DNA of 64,000 bases from CAZIUL01 sp964542475 (lineage in GTDB: Bacteria; Planctomycetota; B15-G4; CAYZWU01), in assembly GCA_964542475.1 (NCBI GenBank), contig CAZIUL010000006.1, forward strand, positions 1 through 64,000, given 5' to 3'. Shown here piece by piece: positions 8,193-16,881 of this stretch; positions within the stretch are counted from its first letter, which is position 1, and each line of letters opens with the position of its first letter. The position numbers were made by a program, and so were the translations under genes. The notes beneath the pieces were generated by a model. It was given only the letters and a program-made list of their open reading frames with translations, had not been told where the DNA came from and searched no databases.

Positions 8193-11117
8193 ATGCCAAT
8201 GAAAAGAAGCGCGGTTTTACTCTGGGTCGTTCTGTTTTTCCCGGCTGCAGCCGGTTTGCTTTTTTCTCAGGACCCGGCAGCGGATCCCAATGCCCCGGCC
8301 AAAGAGGAAGATGACACGCAGGAAAAACCCGACAAAAAGGAAACGCTGGAGAAGCTCAAGCAGGAGGGGATCAAGGACCCGGTCCTGGCTGATCCCGAGC
8401 TTCTTGTCGAGTTCTACAAGCCGCATTTTCTGAAATGGCCGCACCGCAAAGAGTCCGATGATGCTGTCAAGCAGGTTATCAAGGGGGGGAAGGCAACCGC
8501 CCCATACCTTATTCGGCTGCTCGACGGGAGGGATTACCGTCTCAAACCTGCTGTGGCACACATTTTAGGTAAGCTTGGGGCAGACGAGGCCCGGGACAGG
8601 ATCGAAAGCCTCATCAATGACACCAGGCTGAACTCATCGCTGCGCCACCTTCTTATGGCACTCGATGACCTGGACAGCACTTACACAAAAGCGCTTTGCA
8701 TGAACCTTTTATCCTCGAGTAAAAGGGTGCAGAGGAACGCAGCTTTCTGGCTGTTGAACAGCCATGAAAAACCGCCTGCTCGCTCGTTGCTGATCAATCT
8801 TTTGGGTTCATCCGAAGGCGATGTCCGGTATAAGACATTCCGGTTGATGGAGAAGAATCCAAGCGAAGAGCTGGATGAGGCCGCACTTGGGCTGGTAGGC
8901 GATCCCTTTCCGCAGCTCGCGTATAGAATCACGGATTATCTCGGCTCCAGGAACAACCCACTGGTGGTTAGCGGGCTGAAGGAAAGGCTGTCTTTCGAGC
9001 CGGAACGCGGCTTTGCATTTGCGCTTGCAGCGCTTGTCAAGCTGGAGACTACTTTTGACGAGCCGTTTTTCGAGAGAGAGATGCTTGCGGATATCGGGAG
9101 TTTCGTGTCGAACAGGGATCCACTATTCAGGACGAGCGCCGCGGCTGCCATGTGCTGCATCTGTCTGAGATCCGGGAACGAGGAGGACATGAACACGATC
9201 CACAACCGGATCGTACCGGCGATCATGGAGGTTTTTCTCAAGAACAGGTACTTCAAGGATTTTAAATGCATGTTGGAGATCTCCGCACCGTGCATGCAAA
9301 AGATGACCGGCGCGCCGTTCGGCCTGGATCTGACTTTCTGGCGTGAATGGTGGAACACCGAGGGCCGCGAGTTTGTCGAGGGTCAGTTTCTAATCACAGT
9401 GGACGCTACTCAGTACAGCCGGATCGTCATACTTATCAGCAGCATTGGCAAGGATGGGAAAAGGCGGTGCTTTTTCGTGGCAGGAGACGAGCTAGTGGGC
9501 AAGCCCCTGTCCGAAACCAACACGAGAGCGGTTTTTCTGTCCGTTCAGGACATGGGGTCTCTTCTGGATCTTTTTTACGCGCGCGGATTTTTCGAGTTAC
9601 CCTCAAAACGCTCCATCGCAAACGGCGATGCATCTCCTGCCAGGTTCATCGAGATGCGCCTGGAGAAACGCACCCGTATTCTCATGCCGGATGTTGAAAG
9701 GGATGCTGATGCTTACCGAGCCATGGAAGAGTGCCTGCTCGAGGTTTACAGCGATAACCTATGGCAGCTTCTTCATGCGCGAGAGGGCGATAACAAGTGG
9801 TGGGAGAACCGTTATGAACGGTGGAAAAATGAAACCGACGAGACCTTGCTGACTGAGCGGTTTCTCAGCGATATGATCGTGTCCATGAATGATATGCCGG
9901 ATGAAGTTCTCATCGAGTGCATGCAGGAGCTGGCTCGAAAGGAGGGGCTGCCCAAAGTCCTGGGTGAACCTGAAGTGGAGATGCTGCTCTCAAAGCTCGA
10001 ATCCAGGCACACGATCGACCATGTTGTGGAGAAGGCGATTGATCTGATCATTACCGCCGGCGAGGCACGCCTCCTGGAGTCGATGATCCGTTTTCTCTAC
10101 AGCACGTATGAACGGGAATCGTACCCGTTGCTCGGCAAGGCAATGCGCGCCTTCGACTGCATAGACGCATGCCTGGATGACGAGAGGTGGTTCGTCAGGG
10201 CCGCTGCGGCTCATGCCACACCGGGGACCGGCCCTGATCCGGCACCCATGCTCGAGCCGCTGCTCATGGACGGGCGGCCCGAGGTCCGCCAGGCAGCGCT
10301 TTGCGCGCTCGCGAAAACAAATTCCAAGGCGAGCCGGGCGCTTCTCGATGAGGTGCTGAATCTAGGCGATGCTGTTTCCGGTTCAGCGGTGTTGAAGGCA
10401 ATATCCGGTATTAACGATCCATGGGTTGTCCCCTTTTTCGATAAGGCTTTGAAAGAGGGCGGCCAAGGCCTTTACAACCAGGCCCTTCAAGGCATTGCAC
10501 AGGTTCGATCTCCGCAAGCCGCAGAGGTCGTGAAAGAGTTTATCTCCTCGCCCGGGCTTTCAGACGAACATCACAGGGCAGGGATAAAGGCGCTCGAGCG
10601 GATAGGCGGGCAGAATGCAAGGGATGCGCTTTTCGGATTTCTCGAGAAATGCGAGAACGAGGAGATGCAGATGGAGATCATCTCAGGGCTTGCGCGTCTC
10701 GGTGAAACCCGCGTTTTCAGCCGTATCGCGGAATGCCTGATGGAAGAGAAGCTCAGGGATCGCGCAATCTTTGCGATGGCTCACCTTCTGGTCCGCGATT
10801 TCGGTGAACAAACGTGGAAGTACCGCGAGCTCTGGAACGAACACGCCGGCGAGAGCCAGGCGTATTTTCTAACCAGCGTGCTGCGTGCGGAGGAGCCATG
10901 GACAGCTGATACGGAGACGTACTGTTTCGAGGGTATTCCGGTTTCAACTCTTGTTGAAGCGTTAAGGCATGATCAATGGCCTGTACGGCTTGCAGCCCTG
11001 AGAATACTGGAAGAGGGTTCCGGTTGTTTTTTCGGGGAAATGACCCGTACGTCCACGGACAGCGAGGTCAGCCGAATGGCGGATGCCTGGGAAGGTTGGA
11101 TCGAGGGGAAAGAGTAG
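8193..11117 (+). CDS. Exported HEAT-repeat protein, large
   Basis: A 974-residue protein with a signal peptide (MPMKRSAVLLWVVLFFPAAAG) followed by an acidic, Lys-rich linker. The ATG at 8193 is preferred because GGAG lies seven bases upstream; an in-frame TTG lies at 8166. Much of the length is alpha-helical HEAT/PBS-lyase-type repeats (for example APYLIRLLDGRDYRLKPAVA near residue 105 and EVRQAALCALAKT near 690). A W-x-x-W-W type motif, TGAPFGLDLTFWREWW, closes the first HEAT block at about residue 385, and a second variant closes the C-terminus (AWEGWIEG). Such proteins are scaffolds; no enzymatic motif is seen. It precedes the MoxR-Bat operon by 67 bases on the same strand and may be co-expressed with it. 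Confidence 0.75.
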   Translation: MPMKRSAVLLWVVLFFPAAAGLLFSQDPAADPNAPAKEEDDTQEKPDKKETLEKLKQEGIKDPVLADPELLVEFYKPHFLKWPHRKESDDAVKQVIKGGKATAPYLIRLLDGRDYRLKPAVAHILGKLGADEARDRIESLINDTRLNSSLRHLLMALDDLDSTYTKALCMNLLSSSKRVQRNAAFWLLNSHEKPPARSLLINLLGSSEGDVRYKTFRLMEKNPSEELDEAALGLVGDPFPQLAYRITDYLGSRNNPLVVSGLKERLSFEPERGFAFALAALVKLETTFDEPFFEREMLADIGSFVSNRDPLFRTSAAAAMCCICLRSGNEEDMNTIHNRIVPAIMEVFLKNRYFKDFKCMLEISAPCMQKMTGAPFGLDLTFWREWWNTEGREFVEGQFLITVDATQYSRIVILISSIGKDGKRRCFFVAGDELVGKPLSETNTRAVFLSVQDMGSLLDLFYARGFFELPSKRSIANGDASPARFIEMRLEKRTRILMPDVERDADAYRAMEECLLEVYSDNLWQLLHAREGDNKWWENRYERWKNETDETLLTERFLSDMIVSMNDMPDEVLIECMQELARKEGLPKVLGEPEVEMLLSKLESRHTIDHVVEKAIDLIITAGEARLLESMIRFLYSTYERESYPLLGKAMRAFDCIDACLDDERWFVRAAAAHATPGTGPDPAPMLEPLLMDGRPEVRQAALCALAKTNSKASRALLDEVLNLGDAVSGSAVLKAISGINDPWVVPFFDKALKEGGQGLYNQALQGIAQVRSPQAAEVVKEFISSPGLSDEHHRAGIKALERIGGQNARDALFGFLEKCENEEMQMEIISGLARLGETRVFSRIAECLMEEKLRDRAIFAMAHLLVRDFGEQTWKYRELWNEHAGESQAYFLTSVLRAEEPWTADTETYCFEGIPVSTLVEALRHDQWPVRLAALRILEEGSGCFFGEMTRTSTDSEVSRMADAWEGWIEGKE

Positions 11118-11125
11118 AGGAGGCG

Positions 11126-11166
11126 GTTCAGGGTTGCGCCCTCCACAACCTCTGAACCTTGAACCT
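11126..11166. repeat. Dispersed repeat containing AACCTCTGAACCTTGAACC
   Basis: The 19-mer at 11147-11165 occurs as an exact reverse complement at 46360-46378. The adjoining CTCCACAACC at 11141-11150 is also mirrored near 46398-46408. It fills the gap before the MoxR gene, ending just before that gene's AGGAGG. Confidence 0.6.
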
Positions 11167-11184
11167 CCGAAGGAGGTTTCCGAT

Positions 11185-12174
11185 ATGAAAAACGACAGGG
11201 AAACAGAGCGCAAGCTTGAGCAGGCCGCACAGAAGATCCACGGGATCCTGGATGGGGTAGGGTCGGTGATCGTGGGCCAGAAAACACTCCTCGATCGCAT
11301 GATAATGGCACTGCTTTGCCAGGGCCACGTGCTCATCGAGGGGGTTCCAGGATTGGCAAAGAGCCTCATGGTCCAGAGCCTCGCAAGCGCGTTGAACGTG
11401 GAGTTCAGGCGGATTCAGTTCACCCCGGACCTTCTTCCGGCGGATCTCACCGGCACCCAGGTTTACAATCCCAAGGAGGGGGAGTTCTCGATAAAAAAGG
11501 GCCCTGTCTTTTCGAATATGGTTCTGGCGGACGAGATAAACCGCGCGCCTCCCAAGGTGCAGAGCGCGCTTCTCGAGGCGATGCAGGAGCGACAGGTGTC
11601 GCTGGGCGACCGTACCCTTGATCTGCCAAGGCCGTTCATGGTGATGGCCACTCAGAACCCCATCGAGCACGAGGGAACCTATCCCTTGCCCGAGGCGCAG
11701 GTGGACCGCTTCCTTTTCAAGCTCGATGTACCCTACCCCTCACAAGAGGAAGAGCGCCGGATAGTGAACCGCATGGCCGGGACCGGGCTCGATCTTTCCG
11801 TGGAACCGGTTATGGACGCGGCCGCGATCATTGACCTTCAAAAGCTCGTCAACGAGATTTATGTAGATGAGAAAATCGAGCGATACGTGGTTAGCCTGGT
11901 CACTGCCACGCGCGATCCCGGGAGCTGGGGAATCGATTCCTTGTGCGGCATGATCAGGTACGGTGCCTCGCCGAGGGCGTCCGTTTTGCTCGTGCTGGCG
12001 GCAAAAGCGTCGGCACTCATGCAGGGCAGGACGTATGTCACGCCAAAGGACGTAAAAAGCGTGGGACCGGATGTGCTGCGCCACCGACTGCTCATGTCCT
12101 ACGAGGCCCATGCCCGGGAGATGACCGCTTCCCACATGATTTCCGTTCTTTTCGACAGCATCGAGGTGCCGTAA
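11185..12174 (+). CDS. MoxR-family AAA+ ATPase
   Basis: A 329-residue AAA+ protein of the MoxR/RavA type, thought to act as a chaperone-like ATPase for von Willebrand factor (VWA) proteins. The start has AGGAGG (11171-11176) eight bases upstream. The P-loop is degenerate in the family manner (IEGVPGLAKS, about 52-61), with Walker B LADEINRAPPKVQSALLEAM and sensor ATQNPIEHEGTYPLPEAQVD. It opens a run of genes (DUF58, two VWA proteins, BatD and others) that overlap or nearly touch, the classical MoxR-Bat arrangement, so it is probably the ATPase partner of those proteins. Confidence 0.93.
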   Translation: MKNDRETERKLEQAAQKIHGILDGVGSVIVGQKTLLDRMIMALLCQGHVLIEGVPGLAKSLMVQSLASALNVEFRRIQFTPDLLPADLTGTQVYNPKEGEFSIKKGPVFSNMVLADEINRAPPKVQSALLEAMQERQVSLGDRTLDLPRPFMVMATQNPIEHEGTYPLPEAQVDRFLFKLDVPYPSQEEERRIVNRMAGTGLDLSVEPVMDAAAIIDLQKLVNEIYVDEKIERYVVSLVTATRDPGSWGIDSLCGMIRYGASPRASVLLVLAAKASALMQGRTYVTPKDVKSVGPDVLRHRLLMSYEAHAREMTASHMISVLFDSIEVP

Positions 12175-12177
12175 GCC

Positions 12178-13074
12178 ATGGACAGCTCCTCAGAAATGCT
12201 CGAGCTGCTTGAGAAGGTAAGACGCATCCACATATCGAGCAGGAAGGCTGTCGATGAGTTCATGGCCGGTCAGTACCGTTCGGTCTTCAGGGGCGGCGGA
12301 ATCGAGTTTCACGAGGTGCGCGATTATCAGCCCGGAGACGATGTGGGCTCCATCGACTGGAACGTGACCGCGCGCACCGGCAAGCTGCACATCAAGAGCT
12401 TTGCGGAGGAGCGCGAGCGGACCGTGCTCTTGCTCGTGGATGCGAGCTCTTCCATGGATTTCGGTTCCGGCGAACACAGCAAGGCGCACACGGCAGCGGA
12501 GCTTTGCGCCCTGCTGATTTTTTCCGCGGTTTCAAACAGCGACAGGGTCGGGCTCACCCTATTTTCCGATCATGCGGAGTTCACACTTCCACCTGCAAAG
12601 GGTGTACAGCACGGGCTTCGTCTCATTCGCGAGCTTCTCTGCCACAGGACACCAGGCCGTGGAACGAGCATCGAGGCGGTGCTCGAAGAGCTGATGCGCG
12701 TGTATCCGAAAAGGGCGGTTGTTTTCCTGGTTTCAGATTTTCTGGACAGGCCCGGTTACGATAGGAAACTCAGGATTGCCGCGTCAAAGCACGATCTTGT
12801 TGCAATCCGTGTCCGGGACCCGCGCGAAGGGATTATGGGAGGAAAAGGAATCATCCGGTTTCGGGACCTGGAAACAGGCTGCCCTGCTGAGCTGAACCTC
12901 GGGAGCAGGCGCGCACGCGAGAAGTACGCGGCCGCGGCGCACGACCTGGATCAAGAGCTGAAGCGGTTTTTTTCCATGGCGGGTATTGACCTTCTCGATG
13001 TTGAAGCGGGCAAGCCGTGCGAAGAGGCGCTCAGGGCCTTCTTCGACGAGCGGATGAGGAGGAATGCTCCATGA
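12178..13074 (+). CDS. DUF58 domain protein (VWA-like)
   Basis: A 298-residue DUF58 protein. Residues 30-75 carry the family signature (QYRSVFRGGGIEFHEVRDY, PGDDVGSIDWNVTART). A VWA-like fold follows with a MIDAS-type D-A-S-S-S metal motif at about residues 86-90. These proteins sit in nearly every MoxR operon and are presumed metal-dependent partners of the ATPase; the molecular role is unknown. It begins three bases after the moxR stop and overlaps the next gene by four bases (ATGA), implying translational coupling. No signal peptide is seen. Confidence 0.9.
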   Translation: MDSSSEMLELLEKVRRIHISSRKAVDEFMAGQYRSVFRGGGIEFHEVRDYQPGDDVGSIDWNVTARTGKLHIKSFAEERERTVLLLVDASSSMDFGSGEHSKAHTAAELCALLIFSAVSNSDRVGLTLFSDHAEFTLPPAKGVQHGLRLIRELLCHRTPGRGTSIEAVLEELMRVYPKRAVVFLVSDFLDRPGYDRKLRIAASKHDLVAIRVRDPREGIMGGKGIIRFRDLETGCPAELNLGSRRAREKYAAAAHDLDQELKRFFSMAGIDLLDVEAGKPCEEALRAFFDERMRRNAP

Positions 13075-14036
13075 CGAGGGGATGGCCGTGTTTCTTGGAT
13101 AGATGTGTCCGCACACTTGTTTTGATCCTGGCCATGTGTGCGCAGGCTTCGGCATTGTCCTCGGGCCGTGTCGAGATGAGGGTAGAGCCCCCTCCCGAAG
13201 GCATCGTGCTGGGCAGGCCGTTTCATGTCGTGCTGGAGGCCGGAGGATCCCTGAGCGGATTGGTGCGTTTTCCCGAGCTTCTTGACCTTGGACCGCGGAT
13301 CGAGGTGCTGACAGCCGGGATCCGTAACAATGCGCCTCCCGGCTTCAGAAGCCGGCGATACAAGGTCATGGCCATCGTGTCCGGCAGTGTGGAGATCCCG
13401 CGCGTTGAGCTTCTTCTCGAATGTGGCGGAAGCGTCATGTCCAACCGGGCAGAGATCGAAGTGCGGTCGCCGCTCGCCCCCGATGAGTGTGATATCAGGG
13501 AACCGGACCTGTTGATGGTTCCTCCCGAGAAGGCGACGGATATTTTCTACGGGTGCCTGCTGTTTGCCGTTGCCGTTTGCGTCGGTATCTTGGGCTGGTT
13601 TTTCTCCAGGCGCTTCGTGAACGCCCCGGAGCAATCCCCTCCCTTGCCGCACGAGACCGCGCTCATTGAACTGGACGGGTTGAAGAGCGCACTGCTCGAA
13701 ACTCAGGACGATCTCGACGCTTTTTACATCCGGCTTTCACGCATCATCAGACTCTTCATTCAGGCCCGGTTTTTCGTGGATGCGATGGAGAAGACCACGG
13801 ATGAAACCGTTGACTCTCTCGGCCGGTCGTCTTTGTTGAACGATGAAGAGCTGGCTTCGCTTTGCCGCCTTTTCGACCGGAGCGATCTCGTAAAGTTTGC
13901 AGGAAGGCACGGCACGGGCCCAGGGCCCGCACGCGAGGATCTTTCGAGAGCCCTGGTGTTCGTCGGCTCCTTTGCGGACGAGCAGCGATCTTATGGGAAC
14001 ACGGGGTCGCTCGAAACGGAAGAGGGGGGCGGATGA
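13071..14036 (+). CDS. Bat-operon membrane protein (DUF4381-like position)
   Basis: A 321-residue membrane protein. An N-terminal signal or anchor (about residues 10-30, LVLILAMCAQASALS) is followed by an extracytoplasmic beta-rich part, a transmembrane helix at about 165-185 (GCLLFAVAVCVGILGWFF) and a cytoplasmic helical tail (ELDGLKSALLETQDDLDAFY and following). This layout, between the DUF58 gene and the first VWA gene, is that of the small BatD-like/DUF4381 proteins of aerotolerance operons; the assignment rests on position and topology rather than a clear motif. Start and stop overlap neighbours by ATGA at both ends. Confidence 0.65.
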   Translation: MTRGWPCFLDRCVRTLVLILAMCAQASALSSGRVEMRVEPPPEGIVLGRPFHVVLEAGGSLSGLVRFPELLDLGPRIEVLTAGIRNNAPPGFRSRRYKVMAIVSGSVEIPRVELLLECGGSVMSNRAEIEVRSPLAPDECDIREPDLLMVPPEKATDIFYGCLLFAVAVCVGILGWFFSRRFVNAPEQSPPLPHETALIELDGLKSALLETQDDLDAFYIRLSRIIRLFIQARFFVDAMEKTTDETVDSLGRSSLLNDEELASLCRLFDRSDLVKFAGRHGTGPGPAREDLSRALVFVGSFADEQRSYGNTGSLETEEGGG

Positions 14037-15037
14037 TGATGTTCCATGACCCGGGATATCTTCTTTTTGTCGCCTTGATCCCGTTGTGGCTGATCGGGAA
14101 ACGTACTTTCCTCCAACCGGCTTCTGTCGGTTTTTCGAACGTCGGCCTGGTGAAAAGAGCGGTTGGCAGCGGCGGTATCCGCCCGGGAGCTGTCATGACA
14201 TTCATGCGGTGTGCGGGCTTTTTTCTGATGGCGCTTGCTTTGGCTGGGCCGCAAATGGAACGGAAAGAGGTGGTCTTGAAGAGCGAAGGGCTTGACATGT
14301 TCCTGATTGTGGATGTGTCGTCAAGCATGTCGGACCGCTCTCTGGATGAGGATCGCTCGAACCTGGAAGCCGCTGTCGAGGTGATGAAAGGCTTTGCGCG
14401 GTCGAGAAGCAATGACCGCCTGGGCCTGATTTCATTCGCGCGCTTTCCCGAGCTTGTCTGTCCCCTTACAACAGACAGGGAGGCTGTTGTATCCTTTCTC
14501 GACGGGCTGGCATGTGTGCCGCAGGGCTCGGACATGGACGGCACTGCGATCGGTGCCGCGCTCGGCGAGGCGTCCCGGCGCTTTGCCTCGTTGGATGATG
14601 GCGGCAAAAGGTCCGGCGAGGAGGGGGCCGGCAAGGTGGTGGTTCTTGTAACGGATGGCGAAGAGAACCGGTTCACTCTCGATCCGGTGAAGGCTGCCGG
14701 GCTTCTCGATCAACTAGATGTGAAGGCATACACCGTGGCGGTATTTTCGGGAGGCATCGACAGCGAAGCCTCGGAAGGCGCGGGGGCCGGCAGACCGATC
14801 TCCACAAAGGTACAAGAAGCAGTTGCGAGGATCACCGGAGGCGAGTTTGCACGGGCGTCGAGTTACCATGATCTGAACGGAATCTATGAGAAAATCGACG
14901 AGCTCGAAAAGAGGCCGGTTGAAAGGCGCCACTTCACAGAGCGCGAGGAGCTTTTCCGGTGGCTGCTGCTCCCTGGAGCGTTCTTGATCCTTGTCGAGTT
15001 CATCCTGAGAAAGACCGTTTTTGTGAGGATACCGTGA
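14033..15037 (+). CDS. BatA-like VWA membrane protein
   Basis: A 334-residue aerotolerance-type protein. Hydrophobic segments lie near 8-20 and 58-77 (FMRCAGFFLMALALAGPQ), then a VWA domain with a D-V-S-S-S MIDAS motif (about 97-101) and the later TDGEEN element, and a C-terminal transmembrane helix (WLLLPGAFLILVEFIL). The VWA domain lies between the membrane spans and should face the periplasm. Three consecutive ATG codons (14033, 14036, 14039) could start it; the first gives an ATGA overlap with the previous stop. It is paired with the next VWA gene as in other Bat operons. Confidence 0.88.
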   Translation: MMMFHDPGYLLFVALIPLWLIGKRTFLQPASVGFSNVGLVKRAVGSGGIRPGAVMTFMRCAGFFLMALALAGPQMERKEVVLKSEGLDMFLIVDVSSSMSDRSLDEDRSNLEAAVEVMKGFARSRSNDRLGLISFARFPELVCPLTTDREAVVSFLDGLACVPQGSDMDGTAIGAALGEASRRFASLDDGGKRSGEEGAGKVVVLVTDGEENRFTLDPVKAAGLLDQLDVKAYTVAVFSGGIDSEASEGAGAGRPISTKVQEAVARITGGEFARASSYHDLNGIYEKIDELEKRPVERRHFTEREELFRWLLLPGAFLILVEFILRKTVFVRIP

Positions 15038-16881
15038 CATTTCAGGAAGGGTTGTATCTGTACGGGGCTCTTGCGGGAGTTCTCGCGCTTCAGCTCGGCG
15101 TGTTCGCCCTTTTCAGGCGGAAGCGCATGCTCAACGCCTTTTCGAGAATCCATGAGCAATTGGACGATTCGAAGCGATGCGGGCGGCATCTCGCCGGAAC
15201 GATCCTCGTGTCGGCTGCTCTTGTGCTTGCAGCCATTGCCCTTGCAGGCCCCGAGGGTCGTGAAAAAGAGGTTGTGGCGCAACGGATGGGTATGGACATC
15301 GTGTTTTGCGTGGACACATCGCGAAGCATGCTGGCGTGCCATGCGGAGGTGAGCCGTTTGGAAAGGGCTCGGCAGGAGATCCGGTCCTTTCTCGATTACG
15401 CGGCCGGAGACAGGCTGGGCCTCGTGGCATTCGCCGGGTCCGCGCGGGTCATCTGTCCGCTTACTCATGACCTGGAAAGCTTCAAGAGTTTCGTGTCCGG
15501 GCTTGATGTGTATGCTGCGCCCGGCAGCCGCTCATCCGTAAGCAGCGGGCTTTTGTGCGCTGTCGACCTTGTGGGAAAGGCCGGGCCGCGGCCAAGGGCG
15601 GTTGTTCTGCTTTCTGACGGGGAGAACACCGTGAAAGGTTCTTCCGCGGTTGAAGCGGCAAGGCATGCGGCAGCAACAGGCATCGGTGTTTACGCGCTGA
15701 TGCTGGGTTCTCCGGAAGGAGCCTTCATACCCCTGTCCGGCGGTGTCGGTTTCCTGAAGGACAGCTATGGAGACCATGTCGTTTCCAGGCCTGACGCCGG
15801 GCTTTTAAAGAGAGCGGCATCAGCAGGAGGCGGCGCGTTTGTTGCTGCGCAAGAGACCGCCTTTCCAATAGATTTCTTGTACGCGGAGCACCTTTCGAAA
15901 GCCGGAGAAAGAGCGCTGGACGAGGGAAGGGTGAAAGGCGCGCGGCCCGAGTACCAGGGTTTTCTGCTCGCAGCGATGATCCTTCTTCTGCTCGAGTTCT
16001 TTCTCCCTTTTCGCAGGCCGAGAGCTTCGATGGCGGTGATGCTGCTCGTTTTTCTGGGTTCGACCCGGGTCCATGCGGACGAGCCGGCCGGCATGGATGC
16101 CATGCGCGACGGGGTTAGGAGCTATCGTTCGGGGGAGTTCGAGTCGGCACTCGCGAGCTTCGACAGCGCTTCATCCGAACTAAAGGGCTATCCAGACCTT
16201 CTGGTGAACCAGGGGCTTGCGCATCTCAAACTCGGCTCGTTCGAAGAGGCCCTTGCCCTGTTCGAATGCGCGCGATCCCTGGGCGATGGGCCGGCTGCCG
16301 CATCAGCCGCGTTCGGCGCCGGGATCGCCGGTTTTCGCCTTGCTGAAAAAGCGCTTGCCGCAGAGGAGGCTCCTGATTGCGATGAAGAGCGCGCGAATCT
16401 TTCGAAGGGGCTTGGTTCCGCTCGTGATGCTCGATCCTGTTTTGTGACCTGTCTGAAGAACGGTTTCTGGCCGGATGAGGCTGCTGCGGATCTGGATCTT
16501 GTCAACAGGGTGAGGACCGGGTTGGAGGACCGCCTCCTTCGTATCAGGGGGAAAGACGGAAAAAAGGCTGAGGATGAAGGGGAAGGGGTAGAGACCGGAG
16601 AGGGATCGTCAAGCGGCGAAGGAAAAACCGGGGAAACGCAGGAAGGGACGCGGGTGGGAAGCGGAATGGAAGATCGCGCCGGGCAGGCCGAAAAACCGGG
16701 GGATGGTTCCGGTGTGGATGAGGATGAGAGCGCGGAACAGGTACCGGTCCCCCCCCGTATTTCGGCTATCGAGATGGAGAGGATCTTTGACATGCTTGAG
16801 GAGCTGGAAAAGAGGCGGATTGCGCTCAGGCGGGCGGCGATCAGGGCGGCGAGGCTGGATAAGGGGGGAGGAGGCTGGTGA
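15034..16881 (+). CDS. BatB-like VWA protein fused to a BatC-like TPR/acidic tail
   Basis: A 615-residue protein starting at GTG 15034, which overlaps the previous stop as GTGA. Residues 1-325 repeat the BatB plan: two N-terminal spans, VWA domain with D-T-S-R-S (about 93-97) and LLSDGEN, and a C-terminal span (LLAAMILLLLEFFLPF). A second hydrophobic segment (ASMAVMLLVFLGSTRVHA) is followed by TPR-like helices (SYRSGEFESALASFDSASSE, then NQGLAHLKLGSFEEALALFE) and a low-complexity Glu/Gly/Ser region before a basic C-terminus. In many genomes batB and batC are separate genes, so this is a fusion. Function is inferred from the family: a periplasmic complex with the other VWA proteins. Confidence 0.86.
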   Translation: MTFQEGLYLYGALAGVLALQLGVFALFRRKRMLNAFSRIHEQLDDSKRCGRHLAGTILVSAALVLAAIALAGPEGREKEVVAQRMGMDIVFCVDTSRSMLACHAEVSRLERARQEIRSFLDYAAGDRLGLVAFAGSARVICPLTHDLESFKSFVSGLDVYAAPGSRSSVSSGLLCAVDLVGKAGPRPRAVVLLSDGENTVKGSSAVEAARHAAATGIGVYALMLGSPEGAFIPLSGGVGFLKDSYGDHVVSRPDAGLLKRAASAGGGAFVAAQETAFPIDFLYAEHLSKAGERALDEGRVKGARPEYQGFLLAAMILLLLEFFLPFRRPRASMAVMLLVFLGSTRVHADEPAGMDAMRDGVRSYRSGEFESALASFDSASSELKGYPDLLVNQGLAHLKLGSFEEALALFECARSLGDGPAAASAAFGAGIAGFRLAEKALAAEEAPDCDEERANLSKGLGSARDARSCFVTCLKNGFWPDEAAADLDLVNRVRTGLEDRLLRIRGKDGKKAEDEGEGVETGEGSSSGEGKTGETQEGTRVGSGMEDRAGQAEKPGDGSGVDEDESAEQVPVPPRISAIEMERIFDMLEELEKRRIALRRAAIRAARLDKGGGGW

